Below, piece after piece: positions 17,051 to 25,157 of a stretch of 35,369 bases of DNA. Origin of the DNA: Acidimicrobiaceae bacterium (GTDB taxonomy: Bacteria > Actinomycetota > Acidimicrobiia > Acidimicrobiales > RAAP-2). Within the stretch, counting starts at the first letter, position 1, and each line of letters begins with the position of its first letter. The stretch covers positions 85,733 to 121,101 of the forward strand of contig PLZW01000020.1 in the NCBI GenBank assembly GCA_003153575.1. Reading direction: 5' to 3'. The notes beneath the pieces are model-generated. The model was not told the DNA's origin and did not search any database. It was given only the letters and a program-made list of their open reading frames with translations. The position numbers were made by a program, and so were the translations under genes.

Positions 17051-17248
17051 GATCTCCTCCTCTGCGGTGGCCGCTCCGCTGGCGGGTACCACCCAGTCGG
17101 TGGGGTGGCTTCGCATGCCGGGCGACCGCCGCCTCCGGTCAGAAGACCGATGCCCATGAGACCTCCTCGTCAGACGGGCCGGGCTGACACTGATCGCCGG
17201 CGCCGCATCCTCTTGGGACCAGTGTCGTCCGGGCTGCCGGCCAGTGGA

Positions 17249-17263
17249 AGGGCCGTAGGTCCC
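17249..17263 (-). promoter_or_regulatory. Weaker DosR-like box between CoA-transferase and ppsA
   Basis: Minus strand GGGACCTACGGCCCT. Of all copies its left half-site GGGACC is closest to the classical DosR half-site GGGAC, and the right half CGGCCC is shared with the others. It lies 199 bases before the ppsA ATG, further than the others, so ppsA would have a long leader or the site may be unused. Confidence 0.4.
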
Positions 17264-17322
17264 ATCGAGAGTGCCTCAGGGAGGGCGTCGCCCGGCCACG
17301 CCGCTCCCGAGGTTCGGTGGAG

Positions 17323-18564
17323 TCAGTCGCGGGCGGGGAGCAGCCCGAGGGAGCCCGCCCCTTCGAGCAGCGCGTCATGCGCCCGGGGGTCGGCCACGTG
17401 CTCGATGATGCTCCGGACTTGCTCGTGCTCGGACCGGCCGAAGAGCTCGGCACAGCCCTGGTCGCTCACGATCGCCGTGTGCTGGAACGAGGTGACCGGA
17501 TTGGTGAGGATGGGCAGCACCGCCGAGCTGTCGCTCTTGTCGTGCCACGAGTGCAGGGCCACCAACGCGTGCCCGCCGGTGGAGTGGAGGGCCCCGGTGA
17601 CGAAGTCGGGCTGGCCGCCAAATCCGGAATAGATGGAGTCGCGGATGAAGCTGGCGTTGGCCTGGGCGAACAGGTCCACCTGCATGGCCGTGTTGATCGA
17701 GAGCATGGCCGGCTGGGCCGCAATCCGGAGCGGATCGTTGGCGACCTCCGTCCGGTTCATGCGCAGGCGGGGATTGCGGTCGGCCCAGACGTAGAGCTCC
17801 GGGGATCCGAAGAGGAACGACGCGCTGATGGGGCGGTCGGCGTCGAGTGCTCCGGCCCGCTCGATGGTCAAGACGGCGTCACTGATCATCTCCGACCAGA
17901 TGCCGAGATGCTGCCGATCGATGAGCGCTGCGGCGGCGACGTCGGGGATCTGGCCGATGCCGAGCTGCAGGGTGGCACCGTCGCCGCCGAACGCCGCCAC
18001 CTGCTGACCGATCATCTGCTCGGCCTCGGTGGCCGGGCGCCCAGTGTGGGTCTGCAACGGCTCGTCGACCTCGAGGGCGAGATCGATCTGGTCCACCGCG
18101 ATCTCGCCGTCGCCGAAGGTGTAGGGCATGTTGGGATTGACCTGGGCCACGACCAGGCCGCCACGGGCCCGCGCCCGTTCGATGGCGGCAGGAAGGAGGT
18201 TGACCTCGATCCCGAGGGACACCTTGCCGCCGCGGGGCTCCGAGGTGTGGATCAGAACCGCATCGACCGGCCGGAGTGTGTCGAACAGGCGCGGCACCAG
18301 CGACAGGCGCATGGGGAGGTACTCGAGGGCCGGATCATGACGCACGCCGGGCCCGACGAAAGGTGTCTCGTTGACGAAGCCGGTACGCCTGGGCCAGCCG
18401 AGCTGGGCGTTGAGGGAGAAGGTGCGGACGGACTCGAGGGCGGCGTCGAGGGCGCGGAGGAGGACCATCGGGGTGGCGAAGTTGCCCGACACCACGACTC
18501 GGGGCTGCGGTCCGGGCAGCGACGCCAGCCGCGCCACGACCTGCTCCTCGGTGACGGTCCGCAT
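17323..18564 (-). CDS. Acetyl-CoA hydrolase/CoA-transferase family protein
   Basis: A 413-residue family I CoA-transferase-like enzyme that moves CoA between acetyl-CoA (or butyryl-type CoA) and a free acid, or hydrolyses it to acetate. Seen: SEPRGGKVSLGIEVNLLPAAIERA, VNPNMPYTFGDGEIAVDQIDL, the oxyanion segment GATLQLGIGQIPDVAAAAL, and HLGIWSEMISDAV, whose Glu is the expected covalent CoA carrier. The C-terminal part has FGGQPDFVTGALHSTGGHALVAL and AIVSDQGCAELFGRS. Its ATG lies 3 bases after a small ORF and has no ribosome binding site of its own, so translation is probably coupled. In context it could form acetate from the acetyl-CoA made by POR. Confidence 0.9.
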   Translation of the reverse strand: MRTVTEEQVVARLASLPGPQPRVVVSGNFATPMVLLRALDAALESVRTFSLNAQLGWPRRTGFVNETPFVGPGVRHDPALEYLPMRLSLVPRLFDTLRPVDAVLIHTSEPRGGKVSLGIEVNLLPAAIERARARGGLVVAQVNPNMPYTFGDGEIAVDQIDLALEVDEPLQTHTGRPATEAEQMIGQQVAAFGGDGATLQLGIGQIPDVAAAALIDRQHLGIWSEMISDAVLTIERAGALDADRPISASFLFGSPELYVWADRNPRLRMNRTEVANDPLRIAAQPAMLSINTAMQVDLFAQANASFIRDSIYSGFGGQPDFVTGALHSTGGHALVALHSWHDKSDSSAVLPILTNPVTSFQHTAIVSDQGCAELFGRSEHEQVRSIIEHVADPRAHDALLEGAGSLGLLPARD

Positions 18565-18567
18565 CGA

Positions 18568-18711
18568 TCAGGCTGCTGATCCGGCCGGCACACTCGGATC
18601 CAGGTGATCGAACATGTTCTCGGGCATGCCCATACCCGACCCGACGATGCACGGATCGACCGGCCGGCCGCGCCGTGCGAATTGAACAGGGCACTCAACG
18701 TCGACGCACAT
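18568..18711 (-). CDS. Small ORF, 47 residues, directly upstream of the CoA-transferase
   Basis: The frame MCVDVECPVQFARRGRPV... ends 3 bases before the CoA-transferase ATG, which itself has no ribosome binding site. AAAGGA is present before its ATG, though at a longer than ideal distance (about 14 bases). The peptide has three Cys residues and a Gly/Met-rich GSGMGMPENMFDHLDP. I recognise no family. A longer frame exists upstream but would run through the regulatory box at 18796-18810, so the ATG at 18711 is preferred. It may be a true small protein or only a leader peptide. Confidence 0.4.
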   Translation of the reverse strand: MCVDVECPVQFARRGRPVDPCIVGSGMGMPENMFDHLDPSVPAGSAA

Positions 18712-18795
18712 GGATCGAACGGTCGTCCTTTCGTGTTCAGGCCTCGATGTGCCGAAGTCCTCCAGCAAGTGTTCGACGAATGAGGCCCCTCTACC

Positions 18796-18810
18796 AGGGC
18801 CGAAGGTCAC
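18796..18810 (-). promoter_or_regulatory. DosR-like box upstream of small ORF / CoA-transferase
   Basis: Minus strand GTGACCTTCGGCCCT, 85 bases before the ATG at 18711. It sits just 8 bases outside the end of the MFS gene, so it is in non-coding sequence. It matches the hydB box at all but one position. Confidence 0.6.
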
Positions 18811-18817
18811 GCCGCGT

Positions 18818-20617
18818 TCAGCCGCCTTCCGTGCCGGGCCCGCGGTCTCCGCAGGTCCGCAGATCGGCGACGACCGACTCGGCTCGCCGAGATCCAGGAT
18901 CCACTCGGTCGACGACCCGGCCACCGTCACACGGCGGAGCATCGGGGATCGGGACAGAGTCCGTTCGGCCGATCTGAATACCATGACCGCCAGGAGGTCC
19001 GCGACTGCCACCGCGACGGACCTCGGACTTCGTCGAGTTGGGCAGCGCCACCAACACCAACACGGCACCTGCGGCAGTGACCCCGGCCGCAACCATCAGC
19101 GCATCGTGGCTCCCCATCGCGAATCCGACGCGGGCTACGTGGGCCAGTGCCTTCCCCAATGAGCCCCCGACGATGCGGGCGACGGCCAGCGCCCCCCCGA
19201 GCGAACCGAGGATGGTCTGTCTGGCGGCGGCCGGAACCTGGTGGCCGGCCAGGGCCGGCTCCAGGTTGCCCTGGAACCGGCTCGACAGGACGCTCCCCAC
19301 CACGGCGATGCCCAGTGCGCCTCCCACCTGCATGGCGGTGCTGTTGGTCGCCGAGCCGACGCCGCTGTCCCCATGGGGCAGCGTGCCCAGCACCGAGTCG
19401 GTCGCGGTCGGCATCAGCAGTCCGGCACCGAGGCCCATGAGCAGCATCCCCGGGAGGATCCGGGGAAAGTCGGCGGTGACCGACGAGACCACCGCGATCT
19501 GGACCAGGCCGGCGGTGATCAGCCCGAGTCCCGTTGCCGCCGTGAGCTTCGTGCCGATGGCCGACACGACCCTGGTGGCGATGAGGGCTCCGAAGGCGAG
19601 GACCCCGGCGATGGGAAGGATGCACAGTCCGGCCCCGAGGGGCGAGAAGCCCAGGGCGAACTGGAGGAACTGGGTCTCCATGAAGAGCCCCCCGAGGAGG
19701 GCGAAGACCCCCAGCGCGACAGCGACGACGGCGATGCTGAACCGGCGTGAGCGGAAGAGGGAGAGCGGGAGCATGGGATGGTCACAACGGTGCTCCCACA
19801 CGACGAATCCAACGGTCACCGCCAAGCCGGCGAGCAGCGCGCCGAGCACGGACGGGGACGTCCACCCGCGGTTCGGGCCCTCGATGATCGCCCACAGGAT
19901 CAGACCGAGGCCGCTCATGGTGAGGACCGCGCCGAACGGGTCAGCGCGTCGGGCGGTGTGATCATGGGACTCGGGGACGAATACCATGGCCCCGACGATC
20001 CCCACTACCACCACGGGGACGTTGACGAGGAAGATCGAGCCCCACCAGAACCTCGACAGGAGGAGACCCCCGGCGACCGGCCCGACGGCTATCCCGAGCC
20101 CGATGGTCGCGGACCAGATACCGACCGCCCTGGCCCGCTCGGCCGGTTGCCGGAAAAGGTTGTTGACGATGGACAGGCCGGAGGGAATGGTGGCTGCCGC
20201 CCCCGCCCCCATGACCGCCCGCCACGCGATCAGAGGATCGACGCCCGTTGCGAAGGCCGCACCGAGGGAGCCCGCGCCGAAGACAGCCAGGCCGACCACG
20301 AAGAGCCTCCTGCGGCCGATGCGGTCGGCCAGGCTCCCGCAGGTCAGCATCACGCCTCCGAAGACGAGCGCGTAGGCGTCCACGATCCACTGCAGCTCCT
20401 CTGTTCCGGCATGCAGCTGCAGGACGAGGGTCGGCAGGGCCACATTCAAGATGGTGTTGTCGAGGTTCACGATGAGGACCGCAATGCACAGCACGGCCAG
20501 CGCCGTCGAGCGTCGGGTCAAACGGCCCGCTGCACGGGCCGAGGAGGGCACCGGATCAGTGATCGGGTTCGGGCCGACCGTCCGGGAGCCCGGAGACAAC
20601 GCCGACCCCACCGCCAT
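18818..20617 (-). CDS. MFS exporter, DHA2 (EmrB/QacA) family, 14 TM segments
   Basis: A proton-driven multidrug-type exporter of 599 residues. It has the DHA2 signature LDNTILNVALPTL in TM1, motif A GSLADRIGRRRLFVVG between TM2 and TM3, RAVMGAGAAATIPSGLSIV, and motif C-like GIWSATIGLGIAVGPVAGGLL in TM5. About 14 hydrophobic segments end at VLVLVALPN. A 70-90-residue Arg/Gly/Pro-rich tail follows that is unlike the rest and looks disordered. ATG at 20617 has GAGGA before it and overlaps the preceding gene by 62 bases; GTG at 20551 would avoid the overlap. It is closely similar to the exporter at 33671-35209. Substrate unknown. Confidence 0.88.
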   Translation of the reverse strand: MAVGSALSPGSRTVGPNPITDPVPSSARAAGRLTRRSTALAVLCIAVLIVNLDNTILNVALPTLVLQLHAGTEELQWIVDAYALVFGGVMLTCGSLADRIGRRRLFVVGLAVFGAGSLGAAFATGVDPLIAWRAVMGAGAAATIPSGLSIVNNLFRQPAERARAVGIWSATIGLGIAVGPVAGGLLLSRFWWGSIFLVNVPVVVVGIVGAMVFVPESHDHTARRADPFGAVLTMSGLGLILWAIIEGPNRGWTSPSVLGALLAGLAVTVGFVVWEHRCDHPMLPLSLFRSRRFSIAVVAVALGVFALLGGLFMETQFLQFALGFSPLGAGLCILPIAGVLAFGALIATRVVSAIGTKLTAATGLGLITAGLVQIAVVSSVTADFPRILPGMLLMGLGAGLLMPTATDSVLGTLPHGDSGVGSATNSTAMQVGGALGIAVVGSVLSSRFQGNLEPALAGHQVPAAARQTILGSLGGALAVARIVGGSLGKALAHVARVGFAMGSHDALMVAAGVTAAGAVLVLVALPNSTKSEVRRGGSRGPPGGHGIQIGRTDSVPIPDAPPCDGGRVVDRVDPGSRRAESVVADLRTCGDRGPGTEGG

Positions 20618-20936
20618 CTTCGTCCTCGACGTCCGTCAACTCGGCCCCGAACCTGCCGTTGGCCATGACCAAGCGATGCCGTACCTCGGTATCGGCATCC
20701 TCGACATGCTTGGCCGGTACGAACCAGCGGACCACGTCGTGCAGCACGTCCGGTCCGCCACCGAGCACCCATTCGAGGGTCCCCTGACGCTCTGACACGT
20801 CGGCCATCTGGAAGATCTCGGCCCACTCAAGGTCGGGGGCGCCGCTCAGTTTCCACTCGACCTCGACGCGGTCACCGATCTCCTCTGCCGTCGCCCGCCC
20901 CACGATGGTGATGTCCTTCCAGCCGGTACGGGTCAT
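20556..20936 (-). CDS. Uncharacterised 126-residue protein
   Basis: Not recognised. It begins MTRTGWKDITIVGRATAEEIGDRVEVEWKLSG, contains WAEIFQMADVSERQGTLEWVLGGG and ends in an acidic Asp/Glu/Gly stretch. It has no signal peptide or membrane segment, so it should be soluble and cytosolic, with alternating beta strands likely. Its 3' end overlaps the MFS gene, suggesting one transcript. A perfect GGGCCG-AA-CGGCCC dyad lies 75 bases upstream, at the same distance as the boxes before gap and cooF. That suggests co-regulation with the hydrogenase and CO dehydrogenase genes. Confidence 0.6.
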   Translation of the reverse strand: MTRTGWKDITIVGRATAEEIGDRVEVEWKLSGAPDLEWAEIFQMADVSERQGTLEWVLGGGPDVLHDVVRWFVPAKHVEDADTEVRHRLVMANGRFGAELTDVEDEDGGGVGVVSGLPDGRPEPDH

Positions 20937-21291
20937 GCGGTCGGTCTCCGCTTTCCGGACGCCTCCGTGGCGTCCTACTCAGACCCTACGGGTGGTGCCC
21001 AGGCCCGACCAGGGCCGAACGGCCCCCCTGTCGGGCGTCGAACGGAGCCCCAGGGGTGAAGGTGTCAGGCCGGTCAGCTGGCCGTACGGTGGCCACCTCA
21101 GTCAGTGACCGGTGAGCCCGCCCCCGCCTCACCCTCGGGGACTGACTGACCGAAATGTTGTCGATGTCGGCCTCCTTCCCGTCGAGCCGGTCCGCACCCG
21201 GCGGCGCCGGCGGCCGGCCCGGAGTCACTGGAACGAGGCACTTCCCGAGGTCCCGGTGCTCCTGATGGGGGCTGCACTCCGGCCGGACGCG
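20937..21291. other. Intergenic region after the hydrogenase operon
   Basis: About 355 bases between the end of the hydrogenase operon and the 126-residue gene. Apart from the box at 21011-21025 I see no gene; short frames here have Arg/Pro-rich translations. No T-rich hairpin that would mark an intrinsic terminator is evident. Confidence 0.5.
21011..21025 (-). promoter_or_regulatory. DosR-like palindromic box upstream of the 126-residue protein gene
   Basis: Plus strand AGGGCCGAACGGCCC, a symmetric 14-base dyad (GGGCCG, two A/T bases, CGGCCC). It shares the GGGCCGAA half with the other copies while its second half is the perfect inverse. It lies 75 bases before the ATG at 20936. High-GC dyads arise easily, so it is weaker evidence alone than the GTGAC-type copies. 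Confidence 0.5.
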
Positions 21292-22071
21292 CTAGGCATC
21301 GCAGACCACCGCCGGCCCGGGCTCGGGCAGGGAGTTGACGGCGGCCAGATTCCGTCCGGTGCTATAGCGCAGCCACCCGAGGCCGGTGGGTGAGAGTCGG
21401 TCGCAGACCCAGTCCCAGTGGAGAGAGACCACGTCTCCGGGAATGAGGTCGGTCACGAAACCCGTCCCCTCGATGCTGCACCGGACCACCTCAGGTTGTT
21501 CGGCTCCGAGCGCCAGGCGTGACCCGTCGAACACGAGCGGTCTGCTGGTCACCACCACGGAGTCGCCAATCACGGACTCGACCCGTCCCCACCGGATGCG
21601 GCACCGGTCGAGGACCTCCATGGCAGGGGCGTTTGTCCCGGCCCGCAGCAGACCGAGCCAGGGGTAGACGGCGAACACATGGAAGCTGTGCTGGGGGACG
21701 CCGCCTGCAGGCACAGCCGACACCAGGGCCTCGAATTGTCGACCCACCCGGTGCTCGAACCGGTCGGACATCGACCTGGCCAGCACCGGTTCCGGTACGC
21801 ACGCCAGGAGTGGGTTGCCGATCCAGTAGGCCTCGACCACCCACCGGTCCAACGGGTCATCGATGCCGCTGCAGGCTGCCAGCAGCTGGAGATAGGGCCA
21901 TGCCCCTTCGAACCGGGCGGCCAGGTGGCTCAGGCCATCCACGTCAGTCCCGTCCGCGGCTGCACCGAGGAGGGTCGACGGATCCCCCGGACCGCAGTAG
22001 CCGAGCGCATTTGGCGGATAGGCGTAGCGGGCGAAGAGCACCGGCCCGGCGGGTGCTACGGACCCGGTCAT
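21292..22071 (-). CDS. Hydrogenase-operon protein of unknown function (possibly DUF6390 family)
   Basis: A 259-residue soluble protein. It begins with GPVLFARYAYPPNALGYCGPGD and continues through FEGAWPYLQLLAACSGIDDPLDRWVVEAYWIGNPLL, then SFHVFAVYPWLGLLR and a C-terminal beta-rich part (CRIRWGRVESVIGDSVVVTSRPLVFDG, GDVVSLHWDWVCDRL). From memory this resembles a conserved family found beside actinobacterial hydrogenases. No catalytic motif is visible. Its ATG overlaps the stop of the EamA gene as ATGA, so it is the last gene of the hydrogenase operon. A maturation or accessory role is an inference from position only. Confidence 0.75.
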   Translation of the reverse strand: MTGSVAPAGPVLFARYAYPPNALGYCGPGDPSTLLGAAADGTDVDGLSHLAARFEGAWPYLQLLAACSGIDDPLDRWVVEAYWIGNPLLACVPEPVLARSMSDRFEHRVGRQFEALVSAVPAGGVPQHSFHVFAVYPWLGLLRAGTNAPAMEVLDRCRIRWGRVESVIGDSVVVTSRPLVFDGSRLALGAEQPEVVRCSIEGTGFVTDLIPGDVVSLHWDWVCDRLSPTGLGWLRYSTGRNLAAVNSLPEPGPAVVCDA

Positions 22072-23138
22072 CCGCGTACTGCCAAGGGTTCAGCGATCTC
22101 CGGATGGCGGAGCCCCGACCACAGGACCGCTGTGACCCCGGTGGCGATGAGGACGAGCCCGAAGGCCTGCGGCGCCAGCGAGGAGGTGCCCGCGGCGGCC
22201 TGGAGGAGCGCGGTCACCAGGGCGCTCCCCACCAGGATGGAGGTCACGTCAAGGGCCCGGGCCCGGGCCAGGGCGGTCATCCACGTGGCCACGTAGGCGG
22301 ACAGGAGCAGGCCGGTGAGGAGTACCCATCCCACCTGGGTCGCATCCAGCGAGGCGAGGGCGCGGAGTGACCCGGTCGCCATCAGGTAGGCAATCAGGGT
22401 CACGGCGCCGAGCCCCATGCGTACCACGGCGACCGCGGCAGGGGCCAGGTCCCGGAGCAGGACCTTGATGACCACCACCTCGACCGCCCACAGGAGCGTG
22501 GCCAGCAGCACGAGTACCTCGCCGCGCGAGGCAGCCAGGTGACCCACCCCGCCGGACACCACCACCTCGCCGACCACCAGGAGGCCGATGGCGGCCACGT
22601 TCCACCACTTGAGCCGCTCGTGCAGGAAGGGGACCGCCAGCACGGCCACCCAGATCACCATGGAGTCGCGCATGAAGGCGGCCGGCGTGGCCGTGGTGTC
22701 GGCCAGCCCGTCGAAGAACAGGACGAAGGCGAGTCCGCCCCCCACGATGCCGACGAAGGCCAGACCGATCCACCGTAGGATCGCCACCACCGGAGACACG
22801 TTCTGGTCGAGGTCGCCGGCTCGGGCGTTTCCGCTCCCCGCACTGATGTCCCGCACCGAGACGAAACGGGTGGCAGCAGAGTCAGGGCGTAGGCGCTGCC
22901 ACCACCGGGCTGCGAGCACGCCTCCGACCAGCACCACAGTCGCCACGAGGTTCTTCGCCGTCGTGTACACGGCCGGCGCGGTCATCGAGTGGACGCCGTA
23001 GCTGTTCACGAAGACGGACAGGCCACTGATCAGGGCGGTGACACCGGCGATCGCCACGCCAGGGAGACCGCCCCGTCGCGACACCCCGGTGCCCCGAAGT
23101 GCGGAGCCGGACCCGCCGTCCAGCGCTGGCCTCCCCAT
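22068..23138 (-). CDS. EamA/DMT-family permease in the hydrogenase operon
   Basis: A 356-residue membrane protein with about ten hydrophobic segments in two EamA repeats. The first runs from VAIAGVTALISGLSVFVNSYGV to VGGGLAFVLFFDGLADTTATPAAFMRDSMVIWVAVLAVPFLHERLKWW. The second covers VLLATLLWAVEVVVIKVLL to LLQAAAGTSSLAPQAFGLVLIATGVTAVL. DMT carriers export or import small metabolites; the substrate is not readable. ATG at 23138 overlaps the hypC stop by one base (TGATG). The much longer open frame upstream is the antiframe of hypC and is rejected. Its position between hypC and the last operon gene makes a link to hydrogenase function likely. Confidence 0.85.
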   Translation of the reverse strand: MGRPALDGGSGSALRGTGVSRRGGLPGVAIAGVTALISGLSVFVNSYGVHSMTAPAVYTTAKNLVATVVLVGGVLAARWWQRLRPDSAATRFVSVRDISAGSGNARAGDLDQNVSPVVAILRWIGLAFVGIVGGGLAFVLFFDGLADTTATPAAFMRDSMVIWVAVLAVPFLHERLKWWNVAAIGLLVVGEVVVSGGVGHLAASRGEVLVLLATLLWAVEVVVIKVLLRDLAPAAVAVVRMGLGAVTLIAYLMATGSLRALASLDATQVGWVLLTGLLLSAYVATWMTALARARALDVTSILVGSALVTALLQAAAGTSSLAPQAFGLVLIATGVTAVLWSGLRHPEIAEPLAVRG

Positions 23139-23377
23139 CACGGAGCCTGCAAGCTGATCGTGGTGGCCCGCCTGAGCTCTTCTGCCACCGCCTCGGCCTC
23201 GGCGGTGTCGACCCGGTCGATGGCGTATCCGCTGTGCACGACCAGCCACTCGCCGACAGCGGGGGGCGGCCCATCCAGCGCCAGGAGGGAGACCCTCTGC
23301 ACCGTCCCGTCCATGCTTTCCACATCGGCCCAGGTCCCGTTGCCCCCCACCACCCGGTGGAGCCTGCTCATGCACAT
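23138..23377 (-). CDS. hypC: Hydrogenase maturation chaperone HypC
   Basis: HypC/HupF chaperones carry the Fe(CN)2CO unit and hold the large subunit until nickel is inserted. The 79-residue protein begins MCMSRLHRVVGG, with the N-terminal Met-Cys pair that is essential in the family. It continues with VSLLALDGPPPAVGEWLVVHSGYAIDRVD, the OB-fold core ending in the conserved V-H-x-G-x-A pattern. ATG at 23377 is chosen because Cys must be residue 2; it overlaps the protease end by 10 bases. HypA, B, D, E and F are not in the window. Confidence 0.9.
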   Translation of the reverse strand: MCMSRLHRVVGGNGTWADVESMDGTVQRVSLLALDGPPPAVGEWLVVHSGYAIDRVDTAEAEAVAEELRRATTISLQAP

Positions 23378-23856
23378 GGCGCACCTCCCTCGATCAGATC
23401 GACGACACAACTGACGGCGGCGGGGACTGCCGCCTGCACCGCCGGGCTCAACCCGGTCCCCTGGCCGAAGTCATCGCCCTCGATGCCCACGACGACCACT
23501 CGCCTCGGCGCTCGGTCGACGGCCCTGGCCAACCGGAGCACGCCGGCCAGGCCGATGCCGTGGGTGCTGGAGGACCCCCGATGCCCACCGGGTAGCTCTC
23601 CATCGGGCCCGTCGACCAGCTCGACAGTGGTCAGCGTGCCCGGCACCCGGCCGGAGTGGACGGCGTCGACGACGACGGCCAGATCGGCATCGTCCCACTC
23701 ACCGAGGAGGTCGAGCGGGTCGGCCAACGGGCCGATCACCGTTCCCCGCCCCGCCCGTGTGACGGCGCGTTCGGCGACCAGTGGCCCGGCCCCGTCGTCC
23801 CGTCGGAACTCGCTCCCGAGGCCGGCGACCACGACACGAGCGGGCGGTCCCATCAT
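23368..23856 (-). CDS. Hydrogenase maturation endopeptidase (HyaD/HycI family)
   Basis: Removes the C-terminal tail of the [NiFe] large subunit after nickel insertion. The 162-residue protein shows VVVAGLGSEFRRDDGAGPLVAE (first metal-binding acidic residue in RDDG), then DLAVVVDAVHSG (second acidic residue), and STHGIGLAGVLRLARA with the conserved His. The usual order Glu/Asp-Asp-His is therefore kept. ATG at 23856 overlaps the stop of the large-subunit gene (ATGA). It is located right after its presumed substrate. Confidence 0.9.
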   Translation of the reverse strand: MMGPPARVVVAGLGSEFRRDDGAGPLVAERAVTRAGRGTVIGPLADPLDLLGEWDDADLAVVVDAVHSGRVPGTLTTVELVDGPDGELPGGHRGSSSTHGIGLAGVLRLARAVDRAPRRVVVVGIEGDDFGQGTGLSPAVQAAVPAAVSCVVDLIEGGAPCA

Positions 23857-25157
23857 GTCGTCACCACCGACACGTCGAGGAAGTGTGCGGCGCACGAGAT
23901 GCACGGGTCGTGGTTGCGCACGGTCTGCTCACAGCGCCACTGGAGGTCGGCGTCGTCCAGGTCGAGCCCACGTTCGACGACCCGGCGGAGGTCGGCCTCG
24001 ATGGTGAGCTGGTTCTGCGAGGTGGGTGGCATGATGCGGGCCTTGACGATGGTGCCGTCCGCATCGATCTCGTACTGGTGGAGCAGCAGGCCCCGGGGGG
24101 CCTCGGTCACCCCGGTGCCGACACCCGGGCGGGGCATGACCTCGGTGGCGGGAGGGTCCGGGGGTTCGTACGCCTCGACCAGGGCCAGCGCCTCGTCACA
24201 CGCGAACACCAGCTCCACCGACCGCACCAGGATGCTCTGGAAGGGGTTCGAGCAGCCTTGACCGAGGCCCGCCGCGGCGGCGGCCTCGAAGGCGACCGGG
24301 GGGAGGACTCCGGCGTTGAGGGCGAAGCGAGCCAGCGGACCGGTGAGGTAAGGATCGCGACCGGCCAGACGGGCGTGGAGGGCGGTGGAGTGTTCCACGT
24401 GCTCCTCGACGGCTAGGTCCGCGAACTCCGCGGGGCTCAGGTCGAGTCCTTCCGAGGATGCCGGTCGCCCCACCTCGATGGGGTAGCGGCCCGGGTCCCG
24501 GAGCGCCACGAACCGGTAGTCGCCAACGACATCGGGGAAATCGAAACCCGACACCCAGGTCACCGTGGCCAGGGCGTCGTCCCGCGCCCGGGCCAGCGGC
24601 TCCCTCAGGGCAGCGACGGCGTCGCGGTCGGGGGCGCGGTAGAAGCCGCCGACCTTGACGTTGACCGGGTGGACCGCCCGCCCGCCGACCGTCGACATGA
24701 CCAGGTTGCCGGTGCGTTTGATGTCAAGCCCCCGCTCCACCGCTCCGCGGTCCCGCTCGGCCAGTTCGACGGCGTCGGCGCAGCCCAGGAAGTCCGGGGC
24801 GTGCAGGAGGTAGATGTGGAGGGCGTGGCTCTGGATCCATTCGCCGCAGTAGAGAAGGCGGCGGAGCGACTGCACCCGGCGGTCGACGGCGACCCCGCAC
24901 GCATCCTCCATGGCGGCACAGGCACTCATCTGGTAGGCCACCGGACAGATCCCGCAGATCCGCGCCGTGATGTCGGGGGCCTCGGTGAAGTGGCGGCCCA
25001 CCAGGAGGGCCTCGAAGTAGCGCGGGGGTTCGAAGATGTCGAGGGCGACGTCGGTCACCGTGCCGTCGCGGACCTCGACACGGAGCGAGCCCTCACCCTC
25101 CACCCGGGAGATGCCCTCCACCCCGATGGTCCGCCGGACCCCCGAGCCATGGGTCAT
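23853..25157 (-). CDS. hydA: Group 3b [NiFe] hydrogenase large subunit
   Basis: The 434-residue catalytic subunit holds the NiFe centre that splits or makes H2. The L1 motif is RICGICP with Cys68 and Cys71. The L2 motif is DPCISCAAH with Cys419, Cys422 and His425. All four Ni ligands are present. Nine residues after His425 should be removed by the neighbouring protease. Other family segments are [15 protein letters not shown] [17 protein letters not shown] at the N-terminus and [35 protein letters not shown] at 25157 overlaps the small-subunit stop (ATGA). The subunit set and motifs point to the cytosolic, NADP-linked group 3b (also called Hyh in mycobacteria). Confidence 0.95.
   Translation of the reverse strand: MTHGSGVRRTIGVEGISRVEGEGSLRVEVRDGTVTDVALDIFEPPRYFEALLVGRHFTEAPDITARICGICPVAYQMSACAAMEDACGVAVDRRVQSLRRLLYCGEWIQSHALHIYLLHAPDFLGCADAVELAERDRGAVERGLDIKRTGNLVMSTVGGRAVHPVNVKVGGFYRAPDRDAVAALREPLARARDDALATVTWVSGFDFPDVVGDYRFVALRDPGRYPIEVGRPASSEGLDLSPAEFADLAVEEHVEHSTALHARLAGRDPYLTGPLARFALNAGVLPPVAFEAAAAAGLGQGCSNPFQSILVRSVELVFACDEALALVEAYEPPDPPATEVMPRPGVGTGVTEAPRGLLLHQYEIDADGTIVKARIMPPTSQNQLTIEADLRRVVERGLDLDDADLQWRCEQTVRNHDPCISCAAHFLDVSVVTT

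Noticed and set aside
20986..21228. Minus-strand 80-codon frame in the intergenic region
   Set aside because: Pro/Arg-rich, runs through the regulatory dyad, no ribosome binding site or domain.
23139..23384. N-terminal extension of the EamA permease
   Set aside because: Gly/Arg-rich antiframe of hypC; the ATG at 23138 overlaps the hypC stop and starts the conserved protein.
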